From CBDDRG01 sp051306415 (GTDB taxonomy: Bacteria; Pseudomonadota; Gammaproteobacteria; Pseudomonadales; Porticoccaceae), in contig JBPPNE010000260.1 of NCBI GenBank assembly GCA_051306415.1, forward strand, positions 1 to 14,987: 14,987 nt of DNA, written 5' to 3'. Positions 1-6,622 of the stretch are shown piece after piece. Made by a program: the position numbers and the translations under genes. The notes under the pieces are model-generated. The model searched no databases. It was not told where the DNA came from and saw nothing but the letters and a program-made list of their open reading frames with translations. Positions within the stretch are counted from its first letter, which is position 1; the number at the start of each line of letters is the position of its first letter.

Positions 1-24
1 TCGCAAAACGGATTGGTAGCCCAT
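1..24 (-). CDS. Probable start of liuB (methylcrotonyl-CoA carboxylase beta subunit), cut by window edge
   Basis: Only eight codons are visible (MGYQSVLR), beginning at an ATG whose first base is position 24 and running off the left edge. A strong Shine-Dalgarno, GGGGAG on the minus strand (positions 37-32), lies 7 nt before the ATG, which is why I call a gene here. It is 85 nt downstream of the liuA stop on the same strand. In known leucine/isovalerate operons the gene after liuA is liuB, the carboxyltransferase subunit of methylcrotonyl-CoA carboxylase, which acts on the product of LiuA. The identity is inferred from position alone; eight residues cannot show it. Confidence 0.42.
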
Positions 25-109
25 TGGCAGTCTCCCCTGAGGTATCCACCGGCTGCGCCGGCGGGCGATTCTTGTGTGTCTATCGTGTTGTGTGGTGGCG
101 CTTAACCGG

Positions 110-1279
110 TTACCGGGTTTCGTTAAACAACGCACGCCCCACCAGCATACGGCGAATCTCCGAAGTGCCGGCGCCGATCTCATACAACTTGGCGTCGCGC
201 AACAGGCGTCCCGTGGGATATTCGTTGATATAGCCATTGCCGCCCAGGCTCTGGATCGCCTGCAGCGCCATCTGGGTGGCTTTTTCGGCGGTGTACAGGA
301 TCACCGCGGCGGCGTCCTTGCGCGAATCCTCGCCGCGGTCGCAGGCTTTGGCGACCGCGTACAGGTAGGCGCGGGAGGTGTTGAGATCGACGTACATGTC
401 GGCGACCTTGCCCTGCATGAGCTGGAATTCGCCGATCGACTGGCCGAACTGTTGGCGGTCGTGCAGGTAGGGCAGCACGATGTCCATGCACGCCTGCATG
501 ATGCCGACGGGACCGCCGGACAGCACGGTGCGCTCGTAGTCGAGGCCGGACATCAGTACGCGCACGCCTTCGTTTTCCTTGCCGAGGATGTTTTCCGCCG
601 GCACTTCGCAATCCACGAACACCAGCTCGCCGGTGTTGGAGCCGCGCATGCCCAGCTTGTCGAGTTTCTGGGCGCGGCTGAAACCGGGGTAATCGCGCTC
701 GACGATAAAGGCGGTCACACCCTTGGAACCCGCATCGGGCAGGGTCTTGGCGTAGATCACATAGGTATTGGCGTCGGGGCCGTTGGTGATCCACATCTTG
801 TTGCCGTTGAGAATGTAGCGGTCGCCCTTTTTGTCGGCGCGCAGTTTCATGCTCACCACATCGGAGCCGGCGCCGGGCTCGCTCATCGCCAGCGCGCCGA
901 TGTGTTCGCCGGAGCAGAGTTTGGGTAGATAGCGGGCTTTCTGTGCCGGAGTGCCGTTCTTGCGGATTTGGTTCAGGCACAGGTTGGAGTGAGCGCCATA
1001 GGACAGGCCCACCGACGCCGAGGCGCGGGAGATTTCCTCCATCGCGACCACATGGGCGAGATAGCCCATGTTGGTGCCGCCGTATTCCTCTTCGACGGTG
1101 ATGCCGAGCAGACCGAGGTCGCCGAATTTGCGCCACATCTCCATCGGGAACTGGTTGTCATGATCGATCTGCTTGGCGCGCGGGGCGATCTCTTTCTGGG
1201 AGAACTGGTAGACCATGTCCCGCAGCATGTCGATGTCCTGGCCGAGATCAAAGTTAATGCTCTTGAAGCCGCAGTTCAT
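110..1279 (-). CDS. liuA: Isovaleryl-CoA dehydrogenase
   Basis: A 389-residue FAD-dependent acyl-CoA dehydrogenase that oxidises isovaleryl-CoA to 3-methylcrotonyl-CoA in leucine breakdown, passing electrons to electron-transfer flavoprotein. Seen in the sequence: the acyl-CoA dehydrogenase signature near residues 131-140 (AMSEPGAGSD), the FAD/substrate segment KMWITNGPDA (161-170), and the C-terminal LGGNGY (345-350) and EIGAGTSEI (367-375). The catalytic base in isovaleryl-CoA dehydrogenases is the Glu of a DYER motif in the middle of the chain (here Glu249), whereas most other acyl-CoA dehydrogenases carry it near the C-terminus; this is what points to the isovaleryl enzyme. I start at the ATG of MNCGFKSINF, preceded by a purine-rich GAAGAG. 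The open frame extends 36 codons further upstream but runs into liuR and looks non-coding. It follows liuR by 31 nt, so the two are probably cotranscribed. Confidence 0.95.
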   Translation of the reverse strand: MNCGFKSINFDLGQDIDMLRDMVYQFSQKEIAPRAKQIDHDNQFPMEMWRKFGDLGLLGITVEEEYGGTNMGYLAHVVAMEEISRASASVGLSYGAHSNLCLNQIRKNGTPAQKARYLPKLCSGEHIGALAMSEPGAGSDVVSMKLRADKKGDRYILNGNKMWITNGPDANTYVIYAKTLPDAGSKGVTAFIVERDYPGFSRAQKLDKLGMRGSNTGELVFVDCEVPAENILGKENEGVRVLMSGLDYERTVLSGGPVGIMQACMDIVLPYLHDRQQFGQSIGEFQLMQGKVADMYVDLNTSRAYLYAVAKACDRGEDSRKDAAAVILYTAEKATQMALQAIQSLGGNGYINEYPTGRLLRDAKLYEIGAGTSEIRRMLVGRALFNETR

Positions 1280-1310
1280 AGTCGTTTCTCTTCTTTGCAG
1301 GGTGGATGGT

Positions 1311-1727
1311 TTACGCCGTGGGTGGGGTACCACGCTGAGGGCGGGTCTTGGGTTGCAGGGCGCGCAGGCAGCCCTGTTCGGCCTCATCCAGATCCTTCAT
1401 CATGGTTTGGATATCTTCCAGTTGTCGCTCCAGACGGCTACGTTGACGGTTGATGGTAGCGAGAAAGCGCTGCAATTGGCTGACACTGCCCTGCTTGGGG
1501 TCGTACATGTCGATAATTTCTTGGCTTTCCTGCAGCGACAGACCGAGGCGCTTGCCGCGCAATATCAACTTCAGCTTGGTGCGGTCAGCGGCGGAATAGA
1601 GACGGGTTTGGCCTTTCCTGCCCGGACTCAGCAGCCCGATGTCCTCGTAGTGGCGTATGGTCCGAGGAGTGACACCGAACTCTTGGGCCAGTTCAGAGAT
1701 GCCATATGTATTTTGCTGGGCAGGCAT
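1311..1727 (-). CDS. liuR: MerR-family regulator of leucine/isovalerate catabolism (LiuR-like)
   Basis: A 138-residue MerR-family transcription factor. The N-terminal winged helix-turn-helix is clear: YGISELAQEFGVTPRTIRHY at about residues 8-27, followed by EDIGLLSP and the wing segment GQTRLYSAADR. Residues 55-75 (KLILRGKRLGLSL) match the LiuR-type subgroup as I know it. A long helix (about 80-115, rich in Gln, Arg, Leu and Glu) would form the antiparallel coiled-coil dimer. There is no obvious metal-binding cysteine cluster; the only Cys is near position 119. It lies directly upstream of liuA on the same strand, and its promoter carries a LiuR-type palindrome, so autoregulation together with liuA is likely. 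In characterised gammaproteobacteria LiuR represses branched-chain amino acid degradation genes. Function here is inferred from family and position. Confidence 0.9.
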   Translation of the reverse strand: MPAQQNTYGISELAQEFGVTPRTIRHYEDIGLLSPGRKGQTRLYSAADRTKLKLILRGKRLGLSLQESQEIIDMYDPKQGSVSQLQRFLATINRQRSRLERQLEDIQTMMKDLDEAEQGCLRALQPKTRPQRGTPPTA

Positions 1728-1754
1728 AGGTTACACCGAGGGTCGCGAGCGGGG

Positions 1755-1783
1755 AATATATCTAACGTTTACGTAAGCTTCAA
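1755..1783 (-). promoter_or_regulatory. Predicted promoter of liuR-liuA
   Basis: On the minus strand a TTGAAG -35 element (1783-1778; 4/6 to consensus, intact TTG) and a TATATT -10 element (1760-1755; 5/6) are separated by 17 nt. The transcript would begin near position 1748, about 20 nt before the liuR ATG at 1727. The LiuR-type palindrome fills the spacer, the usual arrangement for MerR-family regulators, although many of those promoters have a longer 19-20 nt spacer. Confidence 0.6.
1762..1777. promoter_or_regulatory. LiuR-type operator palindrome
   Basis: A 16-bp imperfect palindrome, CTAACGTTTACGTAAG on the plus strand, with 12 of 16 positions symmetric. It contains two perfect shorter palindromes, AACGTT (1764-1769) and TTACGTAA (1769-1776). 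Published LiuR sites are palindromes built around paired ACGT cores, which this resembles. It sits between the -35 and -10 elements of the liuR promoter, so binding by the adjacent MerR protein would control its own operon. Confidence 0.65.
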
Positions 1784-1854
1784 TTGCGGTGGCTTCGTAG
1801 CGATTTGGCGTGTCCACCATCTGGCTTGCCAGAGCAATCGGGGCATGTAATGGC

Positions 1855-3102
1855 TCAATGGCGATGAGCGCGCAGATAGGCGACCTGCTGGTTGGCGAGA
1901 GCTTGCTGCTCAGCGGAAAACGCGCCGAACAGAGCGAATTCGCTGTTGTCTGGGGCGGGCTCGCTGACCACCAGTCCGGTGGCTTCGAGCTGCTTGTCGG
2001 CCGGCTTTAACAGGAGGATTTGCCAGGGTTGCGCGGTGGTGGATGCGTCCTCCAGCTTGTGCAGATGCTCACCCTCGATCAGGTCGAGGAGCATTTGGGG
2101 CCCCGTTGGCGGGCGCAAGAATTCACCGAGAACCGCAACCAGTTCGCGGTTGACGCCGTCAGTGATTGCGCCTTCGCGACAGAGTGCGAAGATCGCATGG
2201 GCGCAGCATAGCGCCCGCAGCGCCGGGTCGGCGTCGACGCCCGCGGCGGAGAAACGCAAAAAAAGGCATTGGCTGGAGCCCGGCAACCGGTGCCCGTCAT
2301 GGAGCTGCAAGGTTAGCGCGATCAGATCATCGAGACCCGCCAGCAGGCGCTCCAAACTCTCCCGGTTGAGGTGAGTCCGCAATCGCGGCAAGTTGCAGCA
2401 GTGGATGGCGAGCGTGTACGTTTGATCAAACGACGCGGTCGATGCCATTGTCGGCGCGTCGGCGGCTAGCGGGGTGGCGTTAATCAGCAGCGGGGCGATG
2501 CGTTTTTCGAGCACGGCGAGCTCGTTGTCGCCGACTTCGTCCTCGATTGCGGGCAGGCCGCGGCAGAGGTGGCGCAGGCGGGCGGTGACGTCGTGACCAA
2601 ACCGGGCGGCCCACAACACAAAGCCGCTAACTGTTACCAGCCAGACCGTAAGCGCGGTTGCTACGGGTTTCAGGTAGCCATCGGTAACGGCATTGGTTCG
2701 CAGCGCGACGCGAATCGAGCCGGCGCCGCCATCCGCCAGAGCGACCGGGTGGGTGAACACGGTGGACGCCTCGCTGCGCTGGCCCTCGCGCTGCTTTTGC
2801 GCATATAACTGACCATCGGCGCTGTACACCGCAACCTGTCCAATACTGGAGTTTTGAGCGAGTACACTGTCGAAAGCGACTTGCAGACTGATCGCGTCCC
2901 GGTCGCTCAAGGGTTGATGTACCGCCTCGGCGAGATGGGCGGCGAGGGCGTCGCCGACGGCATCGAGGTGGCGACTGGCGAGACCTTTCATCTGGATCGC
3001 GAGAATCACGCCCAAGAGCATGGCGAAAGTAGCGATTAGCGTCAGTGTTGCGCGGATCAGTCGGCGGTTGAGGGACCATGGCGCGGCGGTGGTTTTTAGC
3101 AT
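1855..3102 (-). CDS. Smp/AhpA-type membrane protein divergent from serB
   Basis: A 415-residue inner-membrane protein. Residues about 18-38 form a first transmembrane helix (LTLIATFAMLLGVILAI), about 39-144 should be periplasmic with a PAS/Cache-like stretch (SIGQVAVYSADGQLYAQK), and about 145-166 form a second helix (PVATALTVWLVTVSGFVLW). The remaining 250 residues are predicted cytoplasmic and carry no enzymatic motif that I recognise. The topology and the divergent position next to serB match the Smp/YtjB (AhpA) family, in E. coli also encoded back to back with serB; the molecular function is not well defined. The start is the ATG at 3102, with GGA 7 nt upstream. It lies 127 nt upstream of liuR on the same strand, but the separate liuR promoter suggests a different transcription unit. 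The cytoplasmic region is probably lineage-specific. Confidence 0.75.
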   Translation of the reverse strand: MLKTTAAPWSLNRRLIRATLTLIATFAMLLGVILAIQMKGLASRHLDAVGDALAAHLAEAVHQPLSDRDAISLQVAFDSVLAQNSSIGQVAVYSADGQLYAQKQREGQRSEASTVFTHPVALADGGAGSIRVALRTNAVTDGYLKPVATALTVWLVTVSGFVLWAARFGHDVTARLRHLCRGLPAIEDEVGDNELAVLEKRIAPLLINATPLAADAPTMASTASFDQTYTLAIHCCNLPRLRTHLNRESLERLLAGLDDLIALTLQLHDGHRLPGSSQCLFLRFSAAGVDADPALRALCCAHAIFALCREGAITDGVNRELVAVLGEFLRPPTGPQMLLDLIEGEHLHKLEDASTTAQPWQILLLKPADKQLEATGLVVSEPAPDNSEFALFGAFSAEQQALANQQVAYLRAHRH

Positions 3103-3149
3103 GGTTTTCCGTCAATCCATCAGCGTTTCTATCTTACCAGCCGGCCGCC

Positions 3150-3155
3150 TATAAT
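3150..3155 (+). promoter_or_regulatory. Consensus -10 box for serB
   Basis: A perfect TATAAT lies in the smp-serB divergent gap. No good -35 is visible at 16-18 nt upstream (the best is TTTCTA at 3126-3131, 3 of 6 matches). A transcript would start near 3162. That leaves about 26 nt of leader before the GTG at 3188 but only 5 nt before the TTG at 3167, favouring the GTG as the real serB start. Confidence 0.5.
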
Positions 3156-3187
3156 GACCAACCCAATTGCTCCGGTCAGACTCCTCT

Positions 3188-4402
3188 GTGCAAGAAATCC
3201 TGTTGATTAACGTATCCGGCGATGACAAGCCGGGGGTCGCAAGGGCGGTTACGGGTGTGCTTGCCGAGTACGGCGTCAATATCCTCGACATCGGCCAGGC
3301 GGTGATTCACGATGCCCTGAGCCTGGGTATTCTCGCGCAGATTCCGCCGCAACAGACCAGTTCTCAGGTGACCAAGGATGTGCTGTTTCGCCTGCACGAA
3401 CTGGGTATGCAGGTCCGCTTTCAACCAGTGAGCACAGAAAATTATGACCACTGGGTTGCGCAGCAGGGTAAACCGCAGCACATCGTTACGCTCCTCGCGC
3501 GCTATATCACCGCCCAGCACATTGCCTGTGTGACCGCGGTGATCGCCAGCGAGGGCCTCAACATCGACAAGATTGTCCGTCTGTCGGGTCGGGTGCCCCT
3601 CTATCAAGCCGCGGCCAACAGCATGGCCTGCATCGAATTTTCCGTGCGTGGCGAGGCCCACAACCCGGAAACATTCCGCTCCGCGCTGCTGGAGCTAGCG
3701 GTCGAGCTGGGCATTGACATCGCCTACCAGGAGGACAATATCTACCGCCGCCACCGTCGCCTGGTGGTGTTTGATATGGATTCGACACTGATTGAAGGTG
3801 AGATGATCGACGAGCTGGCGCACGAGGCGGGAGTCGGTGACGCGGTCGCGGCGATCACGGCTGCCGCCATGGCCGGTGAGATCGATTTCAAGACCAGTTT
3901 TCGCCGCCGTGTCGGCTTGCTGGCTGGGCTGGAAGCCGCTGCGCTTGAGCGGGTTGCCGCTCGCCTGCAGCTCACAGAGGGCGCTGAGCACCTCATCACC
4001 ATGCTGAAGAAGCTCGGCTACCGAACTGCCGTGTTGTCCGGCGGGTTCACCTATTTCGGTGAGCGCATTCAGCGCCAACTGGGTATTGACCACGTCTTTG
4101 CGAACCAGCTGGAGATCGCCGACGGCCGTGTCACCGGGCGGGTGATCGGCGCGATTGTCGACGGTCAGCGCAAGGCCGAGTTACTGCAGACACTGGCGGC
4201 TCAGGAGAATATCAATTTGGAGCAGACCATCGCGGTCGGCGACGGCGCCAATGACCTGCCGATGTTGAAGATCGCGGGTCTCGGCATCGCCTTTCGCGCC
4301 AAGCCCATCGTCAAGGCCAATGCGAAACAGGCCATCTCGACGGTAGGCCTCGATGGCATTCTCTACCTGATGGGAATTCGGGATCGGGACATCCGCGCCT
4401 GA
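3188..4402 (+). CDS. serB: Phosphoserine phosphatase with two N-terminal ACT-like domains
   Basis: A 404-residue haloacid-dehalogenase-superfamily enzyme that hydrolyses L-3-phosphoserine to serine, the last step of the phosphorylated serine pathway. The first half is regulatory: an ACT domain at about residues 1-80 (MQEILLINVSGDDKPG, then GVNILDIG) and a second ACT-like unit at about 95-180 (PQHIVTLLAR, then EGLNIDKI). The catalytic half shows all HAD motifs: DMDST with nucleophile Asp196 and acid/base Asp198, SGG at 284-286, the conserved Lys329 (GQRKAELL), and GDGANDLPML from 351. The length fits the Pseudomonas-type two-ACT form and exceeds the E. coli enzyme (about 320 residues). I chose the GTG at 3188 because MQEILLIN matches the family start and fits the TATAAT box; a TTG seven codons upstream is the alternative. 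Neither has a clear Shine-Dalgarno. Its stop abuts the stop of the opposing fimX-like gene. Confidence 0.95.
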   Translation: MQEILLINVSGDDKPGVARAVTGVLAEYGVNILDIGQAVIHDALSLGILAQIPPQQTSSQVTKDVLFRLHELGMQVRFQPVSTENYDHWVAQQGKPQHIVTLLARYITAQHIACVTAVIASEGLNIDKIVRLSGRVPLYQAAANSMACIEFSVRGEAHNPETFRSALLELAVELGIDIAYQEDNIYRRHRRLVVFDMDSTLIEGEMIDELAHEAGVGDAVAAITAAAMAGEIDFKTSFRRRVGLLAGLEAAALERVAARLQLTEGAEHLITMLKKLGYRTAVLSGGFTYFGERIQRQLGIDHVFANQLEIADGRVTGRVIGAIVDGQRKAELLQTLAAQENINLEQTIAVGDGANDLPMLKIAGLGIAFRAKPIVKANAKQAISTVGLDGILYLMGIRDRDIRA

Positions 4403-6499
4403 TCAACCGCCATCGGTGAAATCGTAGTCCATGACCCTGCTCGGCGCCTGAATATAGTGTCCCTGGATGTAGTCGAGGCCGTGCTGCCACAGCGAGGGAA
4501 TCATTGCCGGGGTTTCGATAAACGGTACGATGATTTCCGCTTCCTCCGCCTTCAATGCATTGAGCAACTGTTTCAGATTTTCTTTTCCAGCTTCCGTTTT
4601 TTGACTGCGTTCGATCACTTGCTGGTGCAGCTTGATGAAATCGAACGGCACCTTGCCTAGTAGGCCAAGAGGCGGTGTGGCCAGCCCGAACTGACTGAGT
4701 ACGGCAAGCCCGGCCATTGCCTGAAGTTCGTTGACAAGGTCGGTGGCGCGATGCAGGTTGCGGGCGACATCCAGCTCGGCCAACTGAAACGACAGGCTGC
4801 CCAGCGGTATTTCTGCCGCTTCAAGCACGGTCTTTAGCCAAGGGATAAATTTCGTATCTCGCAGCGTGGCAGCGCTGAGGCTGACAAACAACCGGGTCTG
4901 CGGCTGCGATTTACGCTTCTTCAATAGGCTTTTGGCCGCCTCAAGGATGATCCAGCGATCAATTTCAGCAGCGATGTCGGTGGTAGAAATCTCGCTGATG
5001 AAGTCGCTATCGGTTGCTCTCGCGGGTGCATCGGGACTCAGCTCAACCAGTACCTCGTAGCATTCCGCGCTGCCGCCATGGAGTGCGACCATGGGCTGAA
5101 ACAGGAGTACGAGCAGCTGACGTTCGATCAGATGTTTGCCGAAAGTGGCGATGTCCTGCTGATTGCCCACTTGGCCGTCGTCCGGCTGGGGCGTGGGTTC
5201 ATGGCAGCGCGCGCTGTTGCCAGCCCTGCCGGCCGGGCCCCTGTGCAATGACTCGATGGCCTGGAGACAGTGGTCGATGCAACTCTCGGCACTGACGGTT
5301 TTGTGATCGATGACCTCGATCCCGATACTCAGCGTAAGGGACTGGGTGCCAGCGCCAATGTTGAAGACGTGGTCGGCGGTTTGCCGACATAACTCGAGCG
5401 CGTAAGTGAGCCCTTGTTCCGGCGCGGTATTGGTCATCAGCAGAATAAAGGCGTCTTCGCGGATTCGCCCCAGGCGGTGTTGGCGGCTGATTATCGTCGA
5501 TAGATGCTGGCTGACGGCAACGGCGAGGTCTTCGGCTTGTTTTAAGCCGATGTCGTCTTGCAGTGGGTGGAAATGATCGATGCGAATGTAGAGCAGCAAC
5601 GAATCGGTGTCGTCGTGGCTTGCTCGACGGATTGCGAGGGTGATGAAATCAAGCATTTTTCGCAGATCAATGCGGGAGAAATCGCCCGCCGCAGCCAACT
5701 CAGGCGCGCTGTCAACTCCGGCCGCGGGCAATCGTTCCGCCGCGACCAGAAATTGCAATGCGGGTTCGTCCTGGTATTGCACCGGTGAAATCGTCATCGG
5801 CGTGGTGAAAATGTCTCCGGAGACGCCAATGCCGGTGAAATCGTGGCTTCGCTCGTTTTCTGGAATCTTCGTGGATGAGGATTTCAACAAGCCCTTGAGT
5901 GTATTCTGGAACGTCGATGCGGCCGAGTCGACGACCGGTAGCAGGATCATGCTGTCGCGATCAGGATAGCCGAATAGCCGCGCGTAACAGTCGTTTACCT
6001 CTACATAGGTGCCGTCCTGGATGGTTGCCACCGCATCGCGCGAACTCGCCATGAAGCGATCGCAACGCGCTTCGGCAAGGGCGCTGCGCTGCTTCCAGTA
6101 GCGCTCCCGGCGTCGCTGTTCAAGGTGATAGAGCGTCCTTGATACCACCTCGAGAAAAACCTGATCTTCATCCATCGCGATGACATCGGCAGCGCCTAAC
6201 CGCAACCCCGCCACGGTGAGCTGCGGACTGCGCTCGCGGGTGATTATGATGACCGGGGTATCGCGATTGAGCTTGCCGAGCTGGTTGAAGAGGTCTCGTG
6301 GCGCTACCTGGGCGTTGTCGTTGCTGATCAGCGCCAGATCCCAGTCGCGTTCATGCAAGGCATCCGCAAGGACTGTCGGCGAGCCCAGGTGTCGCGCGTT
6401 GACCTTGTACGCGGTATTGCGCAGCAAGCTGATCAGGCGGTTAGCGTCCTCAATGGTGTCTTGCGCCACCAGGAGGTTGAGTATGCCGTCGTTTTCCAT
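4403..6499 (-). CDS. fimX: FimX-like degenerate REC-PAS-GGDEF-EAL protein
   Basis: A 698-residue cytoplasmic protein with the FimX domain order: receiver-like (about 8-125), PAS (about 147-255), GGDEF-like (about 280-420) and EAL-like (about 455-690). FimX in Pseudomonas and Xanthomonas is a cyclic-di-GMP effector needed for type IV pilus assembly and twitching. Every active site looks dead. The receiver phospho-Asp position is Ser59 (WDLALISND), GGDEF is REDAF (346-350), EAL is EVL (482-484), and the DDFG motif is SQFG. Retained are the lysine of FIKLH and the terminal IQGHYIQAP. EVL also occurs in P. aeruginosa FimX, and fimX lies next to serB there, which supports the name. The Arg usually two residues after the EAL triplet is Glu here (EVLVE). 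The ATG at 6499 gives MENDGILNLLVAQD, matching a receiver start; an ATG 19 codons upstream falls inside a hairpin. The PilZ-like gene precedes it by 123 nt. Confidence 0.85.
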   Translation of the reverse strand: MENDGILNLLVAQDTIEDANRLISLLRNTAYKVNARHLGSPTVLADALHERDWDLALISNDNAQVAPRDLFNQLGKLNRDTPVIIITRERSPQLTVAGLRLGAADVIAMDEDQVFLEVVSRTLYHLEQRRRERYWKQRSALAEARCDRFMASSRDAVATIQDGTYVEVNDCYARLFGYPDRDSMILLPVVDSAASTFQNTLKGLLKSSSTKIPENERSHDFTGIGVSGDIFTTPMTISPVQYQDEPALQFLVAAERLPAAGVDSAPELAAAGDFSRIDLRKMLDFITLAIRRASHDDTDSLLLYIRIDHFHPLQDDIGLKQAEDLAVAVSQHLSTIISRQHRLGRIREDAFILLMTNTAPEQGLTYALELCRQTADHVFNIGAGTQSLTLSIGIEVIDHKTVSAESCIDHCLQAIESLHRGPAGRAGNSARCHEPTPQPDDGQVGNQQDIATFGKHLIERQLLVLLFQPMVALHGGSAECYEVLVELSPDAPARATDSDFISEISTTDIAAEIDRWIILEAAKSLLKKRKSQPQTRLFVSLSAATLRDTKFIPWLKTVLEAAEIPLGSLSFQLAELDVARNLHRATDLVNELQAMAGLAVLSQFGLATPPLGLLGKVPFDFIKLHQQVIERSQKTEAGKENLKQLLNALKAEEAEIIVPFIETPAMIPSLWQHGLDYIQGHYIQAPSRVMDYDFTDGG

Positions 6500-6528
6500 A
6501 GGTCTGAGTTGTCTCCGGTCAAAGCTTT

Positions 6529-6561
6529 GCGGTTTGAACCCCCGGGCGGTGATCAAACCGC
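6529..6561 (-). repeat. Inverted repeat in the fimX leader
   Basis: A perfect 9-bp inverted repeat, GCGGTTTGA (6529-6537) and TCAAACCGC (6553-6561), with a 15-nt GC-rich loop. It lies between the PilZ-like gene and fimX, about 30 nt upstream of the fimX ATG. No T-run follows on either strand, so it is not a classical intrinsic terminator. It could be a leader-RNA hairpin, a processing site or a protein-binding palindrome. Confidence 0.6.
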
Positions 6562-6622
6562 GCAGACGCCAATCCGCTTCCCACCTTACGCTTGCCGTTG
6601 TAGCGCATAGCGGGGGATTTCG

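Noticed and set aside
49..61. CCGGC-TGC-GCCGG hairpin downstream of liuA
   Set aside because: A short GC palindrome with no T-tract in either direction, common by chance at this GC content. It also sits upstream of the probable liuB ribosome binding site, where a terminator would be odd.
74..928. Long plus-strand open frame (284 codons) opposite liuA
   Set aside because: It is the antisense shadow of a well-supported acyl-CoA dehydrogenase in GC-rich DNA; its His/Gly/Val-rich translation resembles no family and it lacks a ribosome binding site.
1821..1832. CTGGC-TT-GCCAG hairpin after the Smp-type gene as a terminator
   Set aside because: Five pairs with a 2-nt loop and no T-run; too weak to call.
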